DNA of 64,000 nucleotides, taken from positions 22,902 through 86,901 of the forward strand of contig NZ_JAIBOA010000031.1 of assembly GCF_019458805.1 (NCBI RefSeq), given 5' to 3'. A program made the position numbers and the translations under genes. The notes below the pieces were generated by a model, which did not search any database, was not told the DNA's origin, and was given only the letters and a program-made list of their open reading frames with translations. Source of the DNA: Actinomadura parmotrematis. GTDB taxonomy: Bacteria; Actinomycetota; Actinomycetes; Streptosporangiales; Streptosporangiaceae. Positions 38,052 through 46,305 of the stretch are shown here, piece after piece; the first letter of the stretch is position 1, and each line of letters starts with the position of its first letter.

Positions 38052-38564
38052 TCAGGCCGGGACGGCCTCGATGGGCTCGCACCGGCAGTACCGGGTGTTC
38101 TGGTAGAGCAGCGGCCGGACGGCGTCGTGCCGGCGGATGCCGGTGACCTCGCCGACGAAGATGGTGTGGCTGCCGTAGGGGATGGTCGCGGTGTTGCGGC
38201 AGACCAGGCTGGCGATGCCGTCGGCGAGGAAGCGCAGGCCGTGCTCGTCGGTGCCCCAGTCGCCCACGGCGAACCGGTCCTCGGGCGCGACCGCGCCGCT
38301 GAACGCGGCGGAGACGTGGGACTGGTCGTGGGCCAGGACGTTCACGCAGAACCGGGTGCCGCGCAGCAGCAGGTCGTGGAGCAGGGTCCGCTGGTTGACG
38401 CAGACCAGCAGGGCGGGCGGGTCCATCGACAGCGACGACACGGCGGTGGCGGTCATGCCGTGCTGCCGCCCGCCGTCGCCGGTGGCGGTGATCACGGTGA
38501 CGGTCGCGGCGACGTGCCGCATGACCGTCCTGAAGGCGTCGGGCAGTCCGTCGGGGGACGGCAT
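38052..38564 (-). CDS. NAD(P)H:flavin oxidoreductase (reductase component)
   Basis: 170 residues of the HpaC/HsaB flavin reductase family. It starts FRTVMRHVAATVTVITATGDG, then HGMTATAVSSLSMDPPALLVCVN, FCVNVLAHDQ and, near the end, GSHTIFVGEVTGI with PLLYQNTRYCR. It supplies free reduced flavin to the downstream monooxygenase. ATG 38564 has GAGGAG eight bases upstream; a GTG nine bases earlier (38573) is an alternative. It starts five bases after the amidohydrolase stop. Confidence 0.9.
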   Translation of the reverse strand: MPSPDGLPDAFRTVMRHVAATVTVITATGDGGRQHGMTATAVSSLSMDPPALLVCVNQRTLLHDLLLRGTRFCVNVLAHDQSHVSAAFSGAVAPEDRFAVGDWGTDEHGLRFLADGIASLVCRNTATIPYGSHTIFVGEVTGIRRHDAVRPLLYQNTRYCRCEPIEAVPA

Positions 38565-38569
38565 CGTCG

Positions 38570-39541
38570 TCACTCCTCTCGCTGGGCGAACCGGGGGAAC
38601 AGGGCGGCCGCGTTGGCGTGCCCGACGGCGTCGAGCCGCTCGGCGGTGAAGGGCGGGAACGCGGCGAGGTTCGCGTTGTTGCGGGCGATGGTCGGTTCGG
38701 GCGCGAGCGGCCAGTCCGTGCCGAACAGCACGTGGTCGGGTCCGGTGACCTCCAGCGTCGGCAGGAGGGAGTGAGGGGCGCCGGCGAGGGCGGTCTCGTA
38801 GTAGAGGCCGCGCAGGACGTCGGTGACGTGGTCGGGTTCGATGTCGGCGTCGTCCGCGCCCATGCCCATGAGGGTGTGCTCGGAGATCCGCCAGCCGAGG
38901 GTGGGAAGCGTGCCGCCGCAGTGCGCCAGGATCAGGGTGAGGCCGGGGTGGCGCTGGAACACGCCGCGGTAGATGGCGTTGGTGACGGTGCGGGCGGTGT
39001 CGAAGGGGAACTCCACGACCGAGGGCGAGCGCCCGCCCCCGACGGCGTCCAGGCACGGCGGGTTGACCGGGTGGACCAGGGCGGGGACGCCGCGCTCGTG
39101 CAGCTCGGCGAGGATCGGCTCGTAGTGGTCGCCGCCGAGGTAGTGGCGGCCCGCGGCGTTGGAGGTGAGCAGGACGCCGTCGAGCTTGAGGTCGTCGAGG
39201 GCGTGCCGCATCTCGGCGAGCGCGCTCTTGGCGTCGTCGGCGGGCAGCGAGGCGAACGCCCCGAACCGGTCGGGGCGCCGCTCGATGAGGGCGGCGTACT
39301 CCTCGTTCACCGTCCGGCAGAACCGGGTGGCCCGCTCGGGGTCGTCGGCGGTGCCGGTGAAGGACCAGGGGGCCGACAGGATCTGCGTCCCGATGCCGTG
39401 GCGGTCCATGAAGGCGAGGGCGGCCTCCTCGCTCCACTGCGCCGGGATCTTGTAGCCGCCCGCGAGGCGGAACCCGGTGGCGAACATGTGCGCGACGGCG
39501 GGCCCGAGGTAGTGGGCGTGGACGTCGATGCGCGGGGTCAT
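38570..39541 (-). CDS. ACMSD-like amidohydrolase / decarboxylase
   Basis: 323 residues of amidohydrolase family 2 (PF04909). The metal site RIDVHAHYLGP (HxH) is at the N-terminus. A central LVHPVNPP, then LTLILAHCGGTLP, and a final metal Asp in HVLFGTDWPL follow. Relatives include aminocarboxymuconate-semialdehyde decarboxylase and the hydroxybenzoate (gamma-resorcylate type) decarboxylases; some members hydrolyse C-C bonds. Within an operon with a two-component hydroxylase and an extradiol dioxygenase it could remove a carboxyl group before or after ring cleavage. Its start overlaps the permease stop (ATGA). Confidence 0.82.
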   Translation of the reverse strand: MTPRIDVHAHYLGPAVAHMFATGFRLAGGYKIPAQWSEEAALAFMDRHGIGTQILSAPWSFTGTADDPERATRFCRTVNEEYAALIERRPDRFGAFASLPADDAKSALAEMRHALDDLKLDGVLLTSNAAGRHYLGGDHYEPILAELHERGVPALVHPVNPPCLDAVGGGRSPSVVEFPFDTARTVTNAIYRGVFQRHPGLTLILAHCGGTLPTLGWRISEHTLMGMGADDADIEPDHVTDVLRGLYYETALAGAPHSLLPTLEVTGPDHVLFGTDWPLAPEPTIARNNANLAAFPPFTAERLDAVGHANAAALFPRFAQREE

Positions 39542-40341
39542 GGGGCGTTCCCTTCGGCGTGGTCGGGGGGCTGGTGGCGCAGCAGGACGCGCTCGGCGAG
39601 GCCGACGGCCGCGGAGGTGAGCAGGCCGAGGGCGCCGACGATGGCGAGGCAGGCGAAGACGCCGGCGGAGTCGTACTGGCGCTGGCGCTCCAGGACGAGG
39701 CCGCCGACGCCGCCGGTGGAGGTGAGCATCTCGGCGAGCAGGACGACGATGAGGCAGATCGGCGCGGCGATCCGCACGCCGACCGCGACCGCCGGCAGCA
39801 CGCCCGGCACGATGACGGAGGCGATCTGGCGGCCGCGCCCGAGGCCGAGCGCGCGCCCGGCGTCGATGCGGACGCGGGGGACGGCGTCGATCGCCTCCTG
39901 GGTGTTCAGCGCGATCGGCCAGAGGGCCGCCGCGACGACGACGGCGAGGGTGGTGGCCCGCGTGGTCCCGATGAGCAGCACGGCGACCGGGACGGCGGCG
40001 GGCGGCGGGAAGTTGCGCAGGAACTCGGTGAGGGGCCCGAGCAGGCGCCGCGCGGCGGGCGAGGCGCCGAGCAGCGTGCCGAGCGCGGCGCCGGCGAGCG
40101 TGGCGAGGGCGAGCGCGAGGGCGAACGTCAGCAGGGTCGTGCCGAGGGCGGGCAGCAGCAGGCCGCGGTCCTGCACGGCCCGGCCCGCGTCGATCCAGGC
40201 GCCGGGGGAGGGGAAGTCGGCCGCGTGCGGGTCGCCGAGGAGCTGCCAGGCGGCGAGCAGGACGGCGAGCGGGAGCAGGCCGGCGGGCGGCGGGAACAGC
40301 GGCCGCTTCGCCTTGCGGCGGCGCCCGCGCGGCGCGCTCAC
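39538..40341 (-). CDS. ABC transporter permease, SsuC/TauC-like (second)
   Basis: 267 residues starting at GTG 40341, whose bases overlap the stop of the preceding permease. Six membrane segments and the BPD permease loop (DAGRALGLGRGRQIASVIVPGVLPAVAVG) are present. The frame upstream continues through the preceding permease gene, so the longer version is rejected. Two different permeases imply a heterodimeric channel, unusual for SsuC-type systems, which are normally homodimers. Confidence 0.82.
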   Translation of the reverse strand: MSAPRGRRRKAKRPLFPPPAGLLPLAVLLAAWQLLGDPHAADFPSPGAWIDAGRAVQDRGLLLPALGTTLLTFALALALATLAGAALGTLLGASPAARRLLGPLTEFLRNFPPPAAVPVAVLLIGTTRATTLAVVVAAALWPIALNTQEAIDAVPRVRIDAGRALGLGRGRQIASVIVPGVLPAVAVGVRIAAPICLIVVLLAEMLTSTGGVGGLVLERQRQYDSAGVFACLAIVGALGLLTSAAVGLAERVLLRHQPPDHAEGNAP

Positions 40342-41102
40342 GCGGCCCGTCCCGCGCGGAGCGAGGGGACGGCGCGCCGGGCGGCCGGCAGCAGGACGGC
40401 GTTCAGCCCGGCGCCGAGGGCGGCCACGAGCAGGACGTACACCCACATGGCGTCGGGGCGGAGCGCCGTCTGGTTCTCGGCGATGCCGGCGCCGAGGCCC
40501 TGCGGGGTGCCGACCATCTCGGTGAGGACGACGACGATGAGGCTGATGCCGAGGGAGAGGCGCGCGGCTGCGAGCACGAGGGGCGCCGCCGCCGGCAGCA
40601 GGAGCGACAGCACGACCCGCGTCCGCGACAGCTCGAACTGCCGGGCCACGTCGAGCAGGCGGCGCGGCGCCGCCCGCAGCCCGGCGGCCACGCCGATCAC
40701 CAGCGGCCAGGCCGCCGCGTACGCCGCGACCATCGTCTCGGCGCCGGTGGTGGGGCCGGCGACCAGCAGCGCGACGGGCACGAGCGCGACGGCGGGCAGC
40801 GTCCGCAGGACCTCCACCGAGGCCATCGAGAACCGCGCGGCGGTCGCCGACAGCCCGAGCGCGGTGCCGAGCGCCAGCGCGGCGGCCGACGCCAGCGCCC
40901 AGGCCAGCAGCGTCACCGCCGCCGTGTGGAGGAGGGCGCCGAGCAGGCCGCCGTGCAGGAGCAGGTCGCGTCCCGCCGCGACGATGGCGCTCGGCGCGGG
41001 CAGGTAGGTGAAGGTGAGGACGCGGGCGCGGATCAGCAGCTCCCACGCCGCGACCGCCAGCAGGGGCGCGGCGAGGCCGGCGGCGTCGAACCGGCGCGTC
41101 AC
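40338..41102 (-). CDS. ABC transporter permease, SsuC/TauC-like (first)
   Basis: 254 residues from GTG 41102, overlapping the ATPase stop. It contains FTYLPAPSAIVAAGRDLLLHGGLLGALLHTAAVTL, the characteristic beginning of sulfonate/nitrate-type permeases, and the docking loop LLDVARQFELSRTRVVLSLLLPAAAPLVLA. Together with the next permease it would form the transmembrane pore for the NMT1/SsuA-like binding protein. Confidence 0.85.
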   Translation of the reverse strand: MTRRFDAAGLAAPLLAVAAWELLIRARVLTFTYLPAPSAIVAAGRDLLLHGGLLGALLHTAAVTLLAWALASAAALALGTALGLSATAARFSMASVEVLRTLPAVALVPVALLVAGPTTGAETMVAAYAAAWPLVIGVAAGLRAAPRRLLDVARQFELSRTRVVLSLLLPAAAPLVLAAARLSLGISLIVVVLTEMVGTPQGLGAGIAENQTALRPDAMWVYVLLVAALGAGLNAVLLPAARRAVPSLRAGRAA

Positions 41103-41923
41103 GGCCGCTCCCCCCACAGCTCGTCGGCGAGGGCGCGGCGCGCGGCGACGAACGCCGCGGCCTCGCGGGTGTCGAGCCGGTCGCGGTCGCGGGGCAGCCC
41201 GGAGACGACCTCGCGGACGACGGTCGCGGGCGCGCCGCCGAGGACCAGGACCCGGTCGGCGACGTACACGGCCTCGTCCACGTCGTGGGTGATGAACACG
41301 ACGGTGAAGCCGGTCGCGCGCTGGAGCTTCAGCAGGTCGTCCTGGAGGGCGGCGCGCGTCATCGCGTCGAGGGCGCCGAACGGCTCGTCGAGGAGCAGCA
41401 CCTCGGGCTCCATGACCAGGGCGCGGGCGATCTGCACGCGCTGCTGCATGCCGCCCGACAGCTGCCAGGGCAGGTCGTCGGCGTTGGCCTCCAGGCGGGT
41501 CATGGCGAGGGCGCGGGCGACGCGCTCGGCGACCTCGGCGCGGCCGAGGCGCCGCTCGACGCCGAGCGCGACGTTGCGGCGGACCGTCCGCCAGGGCAGC
41601 AGGGCCTGGCCGTAGTCCTGGAAGACGGTGATGACGCGGTCGGTCGGGCGGTCGAAGGGGCGCCCGTCGAGCAGGATGCGGCCGGTGTCGGGGCGCAGGA
41701 TGCCGCCGAGCAGGTTCAGCAGCGTGGTCTTGCCGGTGCCGGAGCGGCCGACGACGCCGACGATCTCGCCCTGGCCGACCGTCAGGGAGATCCCGTCGAG
41801 GACGGGCCGGGGGCGTCCCTTGGCGGTGAAGGACACCGACACGTCCTCCGTCCGGAGGCGGGGCGGCGCGGCGTCCGGCGGGGCGGCCGGCGCCGCGGGC
41901 TCCGGGTGCGCGTGGCCTGGCAT
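41099..41923 (-). CDS. ABC transporter ATP-binding protein, SsuB/TauB-like
   Basis: 274 residues. Walker A GVVGRSGTGKTTLLNLLGG, Q-loop VFQDYGQALLPWRTVRRNV, signature LSGGMQQRVQIARAL, Walker B EVLLLDEPFGALDAMTR and H-loop FITHDVDEAVYVADRV are all present and typical of the nitrate/sulfonate/taurine family. ATG 41923 has GAGG five bases upstream, 11 bases after the binding-protein stop. The open frame to 42232 is a shadow of the binding-protein gene. Confidence 0.92.
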   Translation of the reverse strand: MPGHAHPEPAAPAAPPDAAPPRLRTEDVSVSFTAKGRPRPVLDGISLTVGQGEIVGVVGRSGTGKTTLLNLLGGILRPDTGRILLDGRPFDRPTDRVITVFQDYGQALLPWRTVRRNVALGVERRLGRAEVAERVARALAMTRLEANADDLPWQLSGGMQQRVQIARALVMEPEVLLLDEPFGALDAMTRAALQDDLLKLQRATGFTVVFITHDVDEAVYVADRVLVLGGAPATVVREVVSGLPRDRDRLDTREAAAFVAARRALADELWGERP

Positions 41924-41934
41924 GGTCACCTCGA

Positions 41935-42927
41935 TCACTTCGGCTGGGGGGTGAGGATGAGGTCGGCGGGCGCGGGCAGCTTGCCGTTGACCTGGCCGGC
42001 GGCGGCGACGGCGTCGATCCAGGGCTTGAGGGCCTCGGGTGTGACGGCGCTCTGCCAGTCCGGCAGCGGCACCTTCGCCATGACCTGCGGCGGCAGCTTG
42101 AGCGCGGCGGCGAGGAAGGCGCGGGCGTCGGCGGGGTGCGCGGTGGCCCAGGCGTCGGCGGCGTCCAGCGACTTGACGAAGGAGGCGACGCGGGCGGGGT
42201 TCTTCTCGGCCCACGCGCGGTCGGCGATCCACATGCCGGCGACGGCGGGGGTCGCGATGGACAGGAACGGGTCGCCGAGCGGGGTGTGCCCGGCGGCCTT
42301 GACGGCTCCGATGAACGGCTGGATGGTCGCGACGGCGTCGACCCGGCCGGCGTTCAGCTGGTCGAGCATGTTGGGGAAGGGGACCTCGACGAGCGTCGCC
42401 TTCTTCGGGTCGACGCCGTTCTTGCGGAGCGCCGTCAGCACCGACAGGTAGAGGGTGCCCGACAGCGACGGGGTGGCGATGCGCTTGCCGGCGAGGCCCG
42501 ACAGGGCGGTGACGCCGCCCTTCTTCGCGGCGAAGACCTGCGCCTGCTCGTGGTCCCGGCCGTCGGCGTAGGCGGCGGCGACGACCTTGATGTCGTGGCC
42601 TTTGGCCTTGGCGGCGATGACGTCGGCGGGGGTGCCCCAGGCGATGTCGTACTGGCGGCCGAGGGCGGGCGCGAAGGTGGTGATGCTGGTGCTCGGCAGT
42701 GTGGTGATCTTCGCCTTGACGCCGTTGGCGGTGAAGTCGCCGTTCTTCTCGGCGATGAGCGGCAGGGCGGGCGGGGTGGCCGGGTTGATGACGATGCGGA
42801 GGGCGCCGTCGCCGCCTCCGCCGCCGGAGGAGCAGGCCCCGGCGGCCGTCGTCAGCAGGGCGGCGGCGAGCGCGGCGGCGAGGGCGGGCCGGCGCCGGGC
42901 GGGGCGCGGGGGCGTGGATGCGGTCAT
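41935..42927 (-). CDS. ABC transporter substrate-binding lipoprotein, SsuA/NMT1-like
   Basis: 330 residues. The signal peptide ends in TTAAGAC followed by SSGGGGGDG, a lipoprotein start. The body resembles NMT1/SsuA-type binding proteins: LRIVINPATPPALPLIAEKNGDF, then GVKAKI, FAPALGRQYDIAWGTPADVI, GLAGKRIATPSLSGTLYLSV and MLDQLNAGRVDAVATIQPFI. This family serves sulfonates, nitrate and also aromatic acids such as phthalate. Because the operon encodes ring-hydroxylating and ring-cleaving enzymes, an aromatic acid or sulfonate is the likely ligand. Confidence 0.88.
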   Translation of the reverse strand: MTASTPPRPARRRPALAAALAAALLTTAAGACSSGGGGGDGALRIVINPATPPALPLIAEKNGDFTANGVKAKITTLPSTSITTFAPALGRQYDIAWGTPADVIAAKAKGHDIKVVAAAYADGRDHEQAQVFAAKKGGVTALSGLAGKRIATPSLSGTLYLSVLTALRKNGVDPKKATLVEVPFPNMLDQLNAGRVDAVATIQPFIGAVKAAGHTPLGDPFLSIATPAVAGMWIADRAWAEKNPARVASFVKSLDAADAWATAHPADARAFLAAALKLPPQVMAKVPLPDWQSAVTPEALKPWIDAVAAAGQVNGKLPAPADLILTPQPK

Positions 42928-43000
42928 GCGGGCTCTCCAGGGGGTGGGGGGTGCCTGAACCTGAGCGGGAGCGCGGGAGGGGGTGCTGCGGCGGGGGAGG

Positions 43001-43897
43001 TCAGCGGTCGGCGGACAGGATCGGCGGGCGCATCGCCTCGGGGACGAGCGGCCGCTCCTCCAGGGCGGGCGAGGCCCAGACGGCGACGGGCAGGTCGCCG
43101 GTGCCGGGCGCGGGGTCCCAGAACAGCGGGCCGTCGGCCAGGGCGTCCATGTCGGAGTGGTAGTACTCGGCGAACGCGCCGGCGGGGTCCTTGAGGTACC
43201 AGAAGTAGTTGGCCGAGGCGCCGTGCCGGCCGAGGCCCCAGGCGTGCCGCTCGGGGTGCCGCTCGATCATGCGGGAGCCGCCGTAGCCGACCTCGTCGAC
43301 GTCGCGGACCTTCCAGGCGGTGTGGTGGAGCAGCGTCATCGGGGCGGGCAGCAGCACGACGTTGTGGTGGTCGGTCTCGAACCGCATGAACGGGCCGCCG
43401 ATCACGTAGTCGCTCAGCCGCATCCCGACGCCGTCGAGGAAGAACGCCTTCGCGCGCTCGACGTCGGTGCAGCCGATCGCGACGTGCCCGAGCCGGAGCG
43501 GTTCGACGGGGCCGCGCCGCACGAGCTCGGTGCGCTCGACGCGGTCGGGGGCGGACGGCGCGGGGTCGGCGGGCAGCCGGTCCGCGACCGACAGGCGGAC
43601 GGCGACGCCGCTGACGGGCTCCACCGCGCGGATCGTGCCGTCGGCGCGCTCCACGGGCACGTCCTGGGCTTCCAGGGCGGCGCCGATGGCGCGCAGGTCG
43701 TCGGTGGAGTCGACGCCGATGTGGAGCTCGGCGACCTCGTCGGCGGTGCCGGGCAGCAGGTGGAGCTGCTCGCCGCCGGCGCGGGTGGCGAAGGTGCCGG
43801 GGGAGGTCTCGGCCAGGCCGAACTCGCGGTAGAAGGCGCGCGTCCCGTCGAGGTCGCGGACGCGCCGGGTCAGGGAGATCACATGGTGGGCACCCAT
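43001..43897 (-). CDS. Two-domain extradiol ring-cleavage dioxygenase (VOC superfamily)
   Basis: 298 residues, the length of type I extradiol dioxygenases (BphC/HsaC-like). It has an N-terminal VOC half and a C-terminal catalytic half. The three iron ligands are placed as expected: His in RLGHVAIGCTDVERAKAFF, His in LLHHTAWKVRDVDEV and Glu in FAEYYHSDMD. It would cleave a catechol next to its hydroxyls in the cytoplasm. ATG 43897 has AAAGG six bases upstream. It is the first gene of the eight-gene operon reading down to 36808 and is divergent from the IclR gene. Confidence 0.87.
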   Translation of the reverse strand: MGAHHVISLTRRVRDLDGTRAFYREFGLAETSPGTFATRAGGEQLHLLPGTADEVAELHIGVDSTDDLRAIGAALEAQDVPVERADGTIRAVEPVSGVAVRLSVADRLPADPAPSAPDRVERTELVRRGPVEPLRLGHVAIGCTDVERAKAFFLDGVGMRLSDYVIGGPFMRFETDHHNVVLLPAPMTLLHHTAWKVRDVDEVGYGGSRMIERHPERHAWGLGRHGASANYFWYLKDPAGAFAEYYHSDMDALADGPLFWDPAPGTGDLPVAVWASPALEERPLVPEAMRPPILSADR

Positions 43898-43939
43898 CGG
43901 CAGCCTTTCTCGGGGGTGGTGTGGGCTCACCGTACAATC

Positions 43940-43969
43940 CACTATTCGTAAATGCAATGCATAATAGTG
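43940..43969. promoter_or_regulatory. Palindromic operator between the dioxygenase operon and iclR-type gene
   Basis: An AT-rich imperfect palindrome with outer arms CACTATT (43940-43946) and AATAGTG (43963-43969) and an inner ATGCAATGCAT (43952-43962). It sits in the middle of the 91-base divergent gap and includes possible -10 sequences on both strands (TATTCG/TAATAG). IclR proteins bind such palindromes, so this is the probable operator for both genes. Confidence 0.6.
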
Positions 43970-43988
43970 AACGCGGTAGGGTGCGGGC

Positions 43989-44768
43989 GTGGTCAGTGAC
44001 GAACGCCAGGGGATCCAGTCGGTCGAGGTGGCGATGGAGGTCCTCACCGCGCTGGAGGAGGCGCGGCGGCCGGTGTCGCTGTCGACGCTCGCCAAGCTCG
44101 CCGGCATGCAGCCGAGCAAGGTGCACCGCTACCTGGTCAGCCTGGTGCGGGCGGGCCTCGCGGCGCAGGACAAGGTCTCGGGCCTCTACACGCTCGGCAG
44201 CGGGCTGCGCCGGCTCGGCATCGAGGCGCTGCGCCGGGTGGACGAGGCGGGCATCGCCGCCGAGCACGCCGTCGAGCTGCGCGACCGCACGCAGCACACG
44301 GTGTCGCTGTCGACGTGGAGCGACGCCGGCCCGACGCTGATCAGGTGGGACTACGGCGCCTACCCGCTGCCGATCGCGGTGCGGGTCGGGTCGGTGCTGC
44401 CGCTGCTGGACTCCTCCGTCGGACGCGTCTGCGTCGCCTACCTGCCCGCGGCCATCACCCGGCCGGTGCTGCGCGCGCAGGAGCGGCGCGGCGAGGCGCG
44501 CCCGCACACCGAGGAGGAGCTCGCGGAGATCGTCGAGGAGGTGCGCCGCACCCGCCTGTCGGTGACGGCGGGCGGCGTCATCCCCGGTCTCGCGGTCATC
44601 GCGGCGCCGGTCTTCGGGCCGGGCGGCGGGCTCGCCCTGGTCCTCGGCATCGCGCTGCCGACGCGCGAGCTGTCGGCGGCGGCCGCCCGCCGCCTCGGCG
44701 CGGACCTGCTCGCCGTGAGCGAGGCGGTCACCGGCGACCTCGGCGGCCGTCCCGGCACGCCGCGCTGA
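43989..44768 (+). CDS. IclR-family transcriptional regulator
   Basis: 259 residues. The N-terminal winged helix (QSVEVAMEVLTALEEARRPVSLSTLAKLAGMQPSKVHRYLVSLV) is followed by YTLGSGLRRLGIEALRRV and an IclR effector domain ending in ALPTRELSAAAARRLGADLLAV. It starts at GTG 43989, 91 bases from the divergent eight-gene aromatic operon, which it most likely controls by sensing the substrate or a ring-cleavage intermediate. Confidence 0.9.
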   Translation: MVSDERQGIQSVEVAMEVLTALEEARRPVSLSTLAKLAGMQPSKVHRYLVSLVRAGLAAQDKVSGLYTLGSGLRRLGIEALRRVDEAGIAAEHAVELRDRTQHTVSLSTWSDAGPTLIRWDYGAYPLPIAVRVGSVLPLLDSSVGRVCVAYLPAAITRPVLRAQERRGEARPHTEEELAEIVEEVRRTRLSVTAGGVIPGLAVIAAPVFGPGGGLALVLGIALPTRELSAAAARRLGADLLAVSEAVTGDLGGRPGTPR

Positions 44769-44802
44769 CCGGGCGGGCGCCGCGGCCGCGGCGCCCGCCC
44801 GG
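44769..44802. terminator. Bidirectional terminator between iclR-type and aldehyde dehydrogenase genes
   Basis: A perfect 17-bp inverted repeat with abutting arms (44769-44785, 44786-44802) begins right after the IclR stop and precedes the convergent aldehyde dehydrogenase stop. Confidence 0.75.
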
Positions 44803-44806
44803 CGGG

Positions 44807-46270
44807 TCAGGCGTACGCCTGGCTGATCTGCTTGTACTCCAGGAAGTCGTCCAGGCTCGCGACGCCGCCGAGCCGCCCGAGGCCGCTGGACTTGAAGCCG
44901 CCCTCCTCGAACTCCACGGCGAGGTTCGCCCAGCTGTTCACCGAGATCAGGCCGGCGTCCAGCGCGCGGGCGACCCGCAGCGGGCGGTCGCTGTCGCGCG
45001 TCCACACGCAGGCGCTCAGCCCGTACTCGGTGGCGTTGGCCAGCTCGACCGCCTCCTCCTCGGTGGCGAAGCGCTGCACGGTCTGGACGGGGCCGAAGGT
45101 CTCCTCCTGCACGATCGGCCCGGACGTGCCGTCCACCTCCAGCAGGGTCGGGTGGTAGAACGCGCCGCCCTCCAGGTGCGGCAGCGTCGAGGGGCCGCCG
45201 CGGACGATCGCGCGGGCGCCGCCCGCGATGGCGTCCTCGACGGCGGCGTCCACGCGGGCCACCGCGGCGAGGTCGATCATGGGGCCGATCTCGCTCGCGG
45301 GATCGGCGGCGGGCCCCGGCCGGACGGCCTCCAGCCGCTGGGCGACGGCCTCGATGAGCTCGCCCGCGATCTCCTCCTGCACCAGGATCCGGCTGCCGGT
45401 CATGCAGAACTGCCCGGCGAACACGGTGGTCGAGGCGACGATCGTCGGGACGACCGCGGCCAGGTCGGCGTCGGCGAACACCAGGTGCGGGGTCTTGCCG
45501 CCGAGCTCCAGGCTGACGCGCTTCAGCCGGTCGGCGGCGGCGCGGGCGATGAGCCGCCCGGTGCGCGTGCTGCCGGTGAAGCTGATCACGGGAACCAGCG
45601 GGGACTCCACCAGGCGGCGCGCCCCGGCGTCGCCGGACTCGGTGAAGACGTTGACGGCGCCGCGCGGCAGGTCCGCCGCGGCCGCGAAGATCTCGGCGAC
45701 GATCGCGCCGGTCTGCGCCGCCTGGGCGGGCATCTTCACCGCGACCGTGCAGCCCGCCGCGAGGGCCGGGGCGATCGCGCGGATGCTGAGGTAGGCCGGG
45801 GAGTTCCACGGCACGATGACGCCCGCGACGCCGATCGGCTGCCGCAGCGACAGCGACTGCACGCCGGGCTTGGTGTCGGCGATCCGGCCCTGGTTCAGCA
45901 GGGCGAGCCCGGCGGCGAAGCGCAGCGCGCGGGGGATGAAGTGGACCTCGTAGCCGGCCTCGCCGGCGAGCTTGCCGTTCTCGCGGCCGAGGGACTCGAC
46001 CAGGTCGCCGAGCCGGGCCTCGAAGGCGTCGGCGAGGCGGCCGAGGGCGGTGGCGCGGAGCATCGCGTCGTGCCGCCAGGGGGACTCGGCGAAGCAGCGG
46101 GCCGCCGCGCCGATCGCGGCGTCGGCGGTGCCGGCGTCGCCGTCGAAGTAGGTGCCGATCTTCTTGCCGGTCGCGGGGTCGGTGCTGTCGCGCTCGGCCT
46201 GCGAGCCGGTCCAGTCACCGTCGATCAGGTGCCGGACGCTGGGGTGTTCGGACATGCCGCCATCACTCAT
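44807..46270 (-). CDS. Aldehyde dehydrogenase
   Basis: 487 residues, NAD(P)-dependent aldehyde dehydrogenase superfamily. The general base lies in RVSLELGGKTP (Glu255) and the nucleophile in FAGQFCMTGSR (Cys289). The cofactor segment is VIVPWNSPAY with ISFTGSTRTGRLIA. It is shorter at the N-terminus than membrane types. ATG 46270 is chosen; ATG 46255 is an alternative five codons in. Co-transcribed with the exported amidohydrolase, and preceded by one copy of the shared GntR-type operator. A likely role is oxidation of a semialdehyde from meta-cleavage, but the aldehyde is not identified. Confidence 0.88.
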   Translation of the reverse strand: MSDGGMSEHPSVRHLIDGDWTGSQAERDSTDPATGKKIGTYFDGDAGTADAAIGAAARCFAESPWRHDAMLRATALGRLADAFEARLGDLVESLGRENGKLAGEAGYEVHFIPRALRFAAGLALLNQGRIADTKPGVQSLSLRQPIGVAGVIVPWNSPAYLSIRAIAPALAAGCTVAVKMPAQAAQTGAIVAEIFAAAADLPRGAVNVFTESGDAGARRLVESPLVPVISFTGSTRTGRLIARAAADRLKRVSLELGGKTPHLVFADADLAAVVPTIVASTTVFAGQFCMTGSRILVQEEIAGELIEAVAQRLEAVRPGPAADPASEIGPMIDLAAVARVDAAVEDAIAGGARAIVRGGPSTLPHLEGGAFYHPTLLEVDGTSGPIVQEETFGPVQTVQRFATEEEAVELANATEYGLSACVWTRDSDRPLRVARALDAGLISVNSWANLAVEFEEGGFKSSGLGRLGGVASLDDFLEYKQISQAYA

Positions 46271-46305
46271 TTCGGAGCAGGAGGTCGTTGGGTGGGGGGA
46301 GGGGG

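Noticed and set aside
36808..43897. Gamma-resorcylate/hydroxyquinol pathway
   Set aside because: The decarboxylase-like amidohydrolase and two-component hydroxylase fit, but the dioxygenase is extradiol, and no hydroxyquinol 1,2-dioxygenase or maleylacetate reductase is present.
42924..45809. 961-codon minus-strand frame across the dioxygenase, IclR and aldehyde dehydrogenase genes
   Set aside because: It crosses genes on both strands and a strong terminator, with no domain sequence of its own.
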